Below, piece by piece: positions 63,919-64,000 of a stretch of 64,000 nucleotides of DNA. Every line of letters starts with the position of its first letter. Position 1 is the stretch's first letter. This stretch comes from Amphibacillus jilinensis Y1 (lineage in GTDB: Bacteria; Bacillota; Bacilli; Bacillales; Amphibacillaceae). Position numbers and translations under genes: made by a program. Below the pieces are notes generated by a model. That model was not told where the DNA came from. It saw only the letters and a list, made by a program, of their open reading frames with translations, and ran no database searches. The stretch spans positions 36,703 to 100,702 of the forward strand of contig NZ_JH976442.1 in assembly GCF_000306965.1 (NCBI RefSeq). Direction: 5' to 3'.

Positions 63919-64000
63919 CTAATCTTTAAATAAATGACCTAGTTTTGATTTTTTCGTAAACAAATAGTGTTTATTATCTTGATTTGCTTTAATCTGTATC
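63919..64000 (-). CDS. ribA or ribBA, C-terminal end only
   Basis: The last 26 codons (ANQDNKHYLFTKKSKLGHLF then KD) resemble the tail of RibA/RibBA (a YLxTKxxKxGH pattern). The rest lies beyond the window. Adjacency to ribH supports the call: GTP cyclohydrolase II, with or without the dihydroxybutanone-phosphate synthase part. Confidence 0.7.
   Translation of the reverse strand, partial: IQIKANQDNKHYLFTKKSKLGHLFKD

Overview
The window reads as a chromosomal segment of a low-GC, Gram-positive, endospore-forming Bacillaceae. Three traits narrow it. Ectoine synthesis (ectABC) points to salt tolerance. Pyruvate formate-lyase with its activase, AdhE and a second alcohol dehydrogenase point to mixed-acid and ethanol fermentation. 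A decayed xylan alpha-glucuronidase (GH115) points to a plant-polymer-degrading ancestor. A YjcA-type sporulation membrane protein and spore-surface-like genes suggest spore formation. Together these fit an Amphibacillus/Halolactibacillus-like lineage; this is inference from gene content, not from a search.

Layout. 1-8.9 kb: end of a chemoreceptor gene, then arginine synthesis on the minus strand (argG-argH, then carA-carB-argF) with candidate ARG boxes before argG and carA. 9-15.4 kb: a DUF4349 lipoprotein, ddl, a DUF4064 gene with a frameshifted tandem paralogue, glnK-amtB, and a DJ-1/PfpI protein. 15.6-18.2 kb: thiD-thiM-thiE behind a TPP riboswitch and intrinsic terminator. 18.2-21.2 kb: signal peptidase, a Fur-box flavodoxin, proC, ohr. 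21.4-33.6 kb: fermentation block with pflB-pflA, an iron alcohol dehydrogenase and adhE, mixed with wreckage (GH115 pseudogene, group II intron remnant, fragment of a second alcohol dehydrogenase). 33.6-37.3 kb: poorly known genes that look spore-related. 38-41 kb: ectABC and a YueI-family gene. 41.5-45.8 kb: an amino-acid-type ABC importer with an aminotransferase. 46-54 kb: sulfurtransferase, type 2 IPP isomerase beside a ruined carotenoid synthase, pepT, an HD-domain protein, queC, a ROK kinase, azoreductase. 54.4-62.8 kb: two drug-export ABC systems, one with a TetR repressor and a double operator, the other with a two-component system in the order of the B. subtilis linearmycin-resistance locus. 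63.4-64 kb: ribH and the end of a ribA/ribBA gene.

The most unusual content is between the genes. About fifteen intergenic spaces carry copies of a roughly 150-bp element, in both orientations, that can fold into two hairpins (called family 1 here). Several copies begin within a few bases of a stop codon, two have lost part of hairpin 2, and two contain or adjoin a second module: short hairpins with AGGA in the loop. A third family has GGGACAAAA / TTTTGTCCC inverted ends. I do not recognise family 1 as a named element. It is the best candidate here for something undescribed, either a non-autonomous mobile hairpin element or a terminator/RNA-processing element.

Oxygen, redox and carbon control of fermentation is suggested by FNR/Rex-type inverted repeats and cre-like sites before pflB and before the small gene that precedes adhE. 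No tRNA, rRNA, CRISPR array, prophage or intact insertion sequence was seen.
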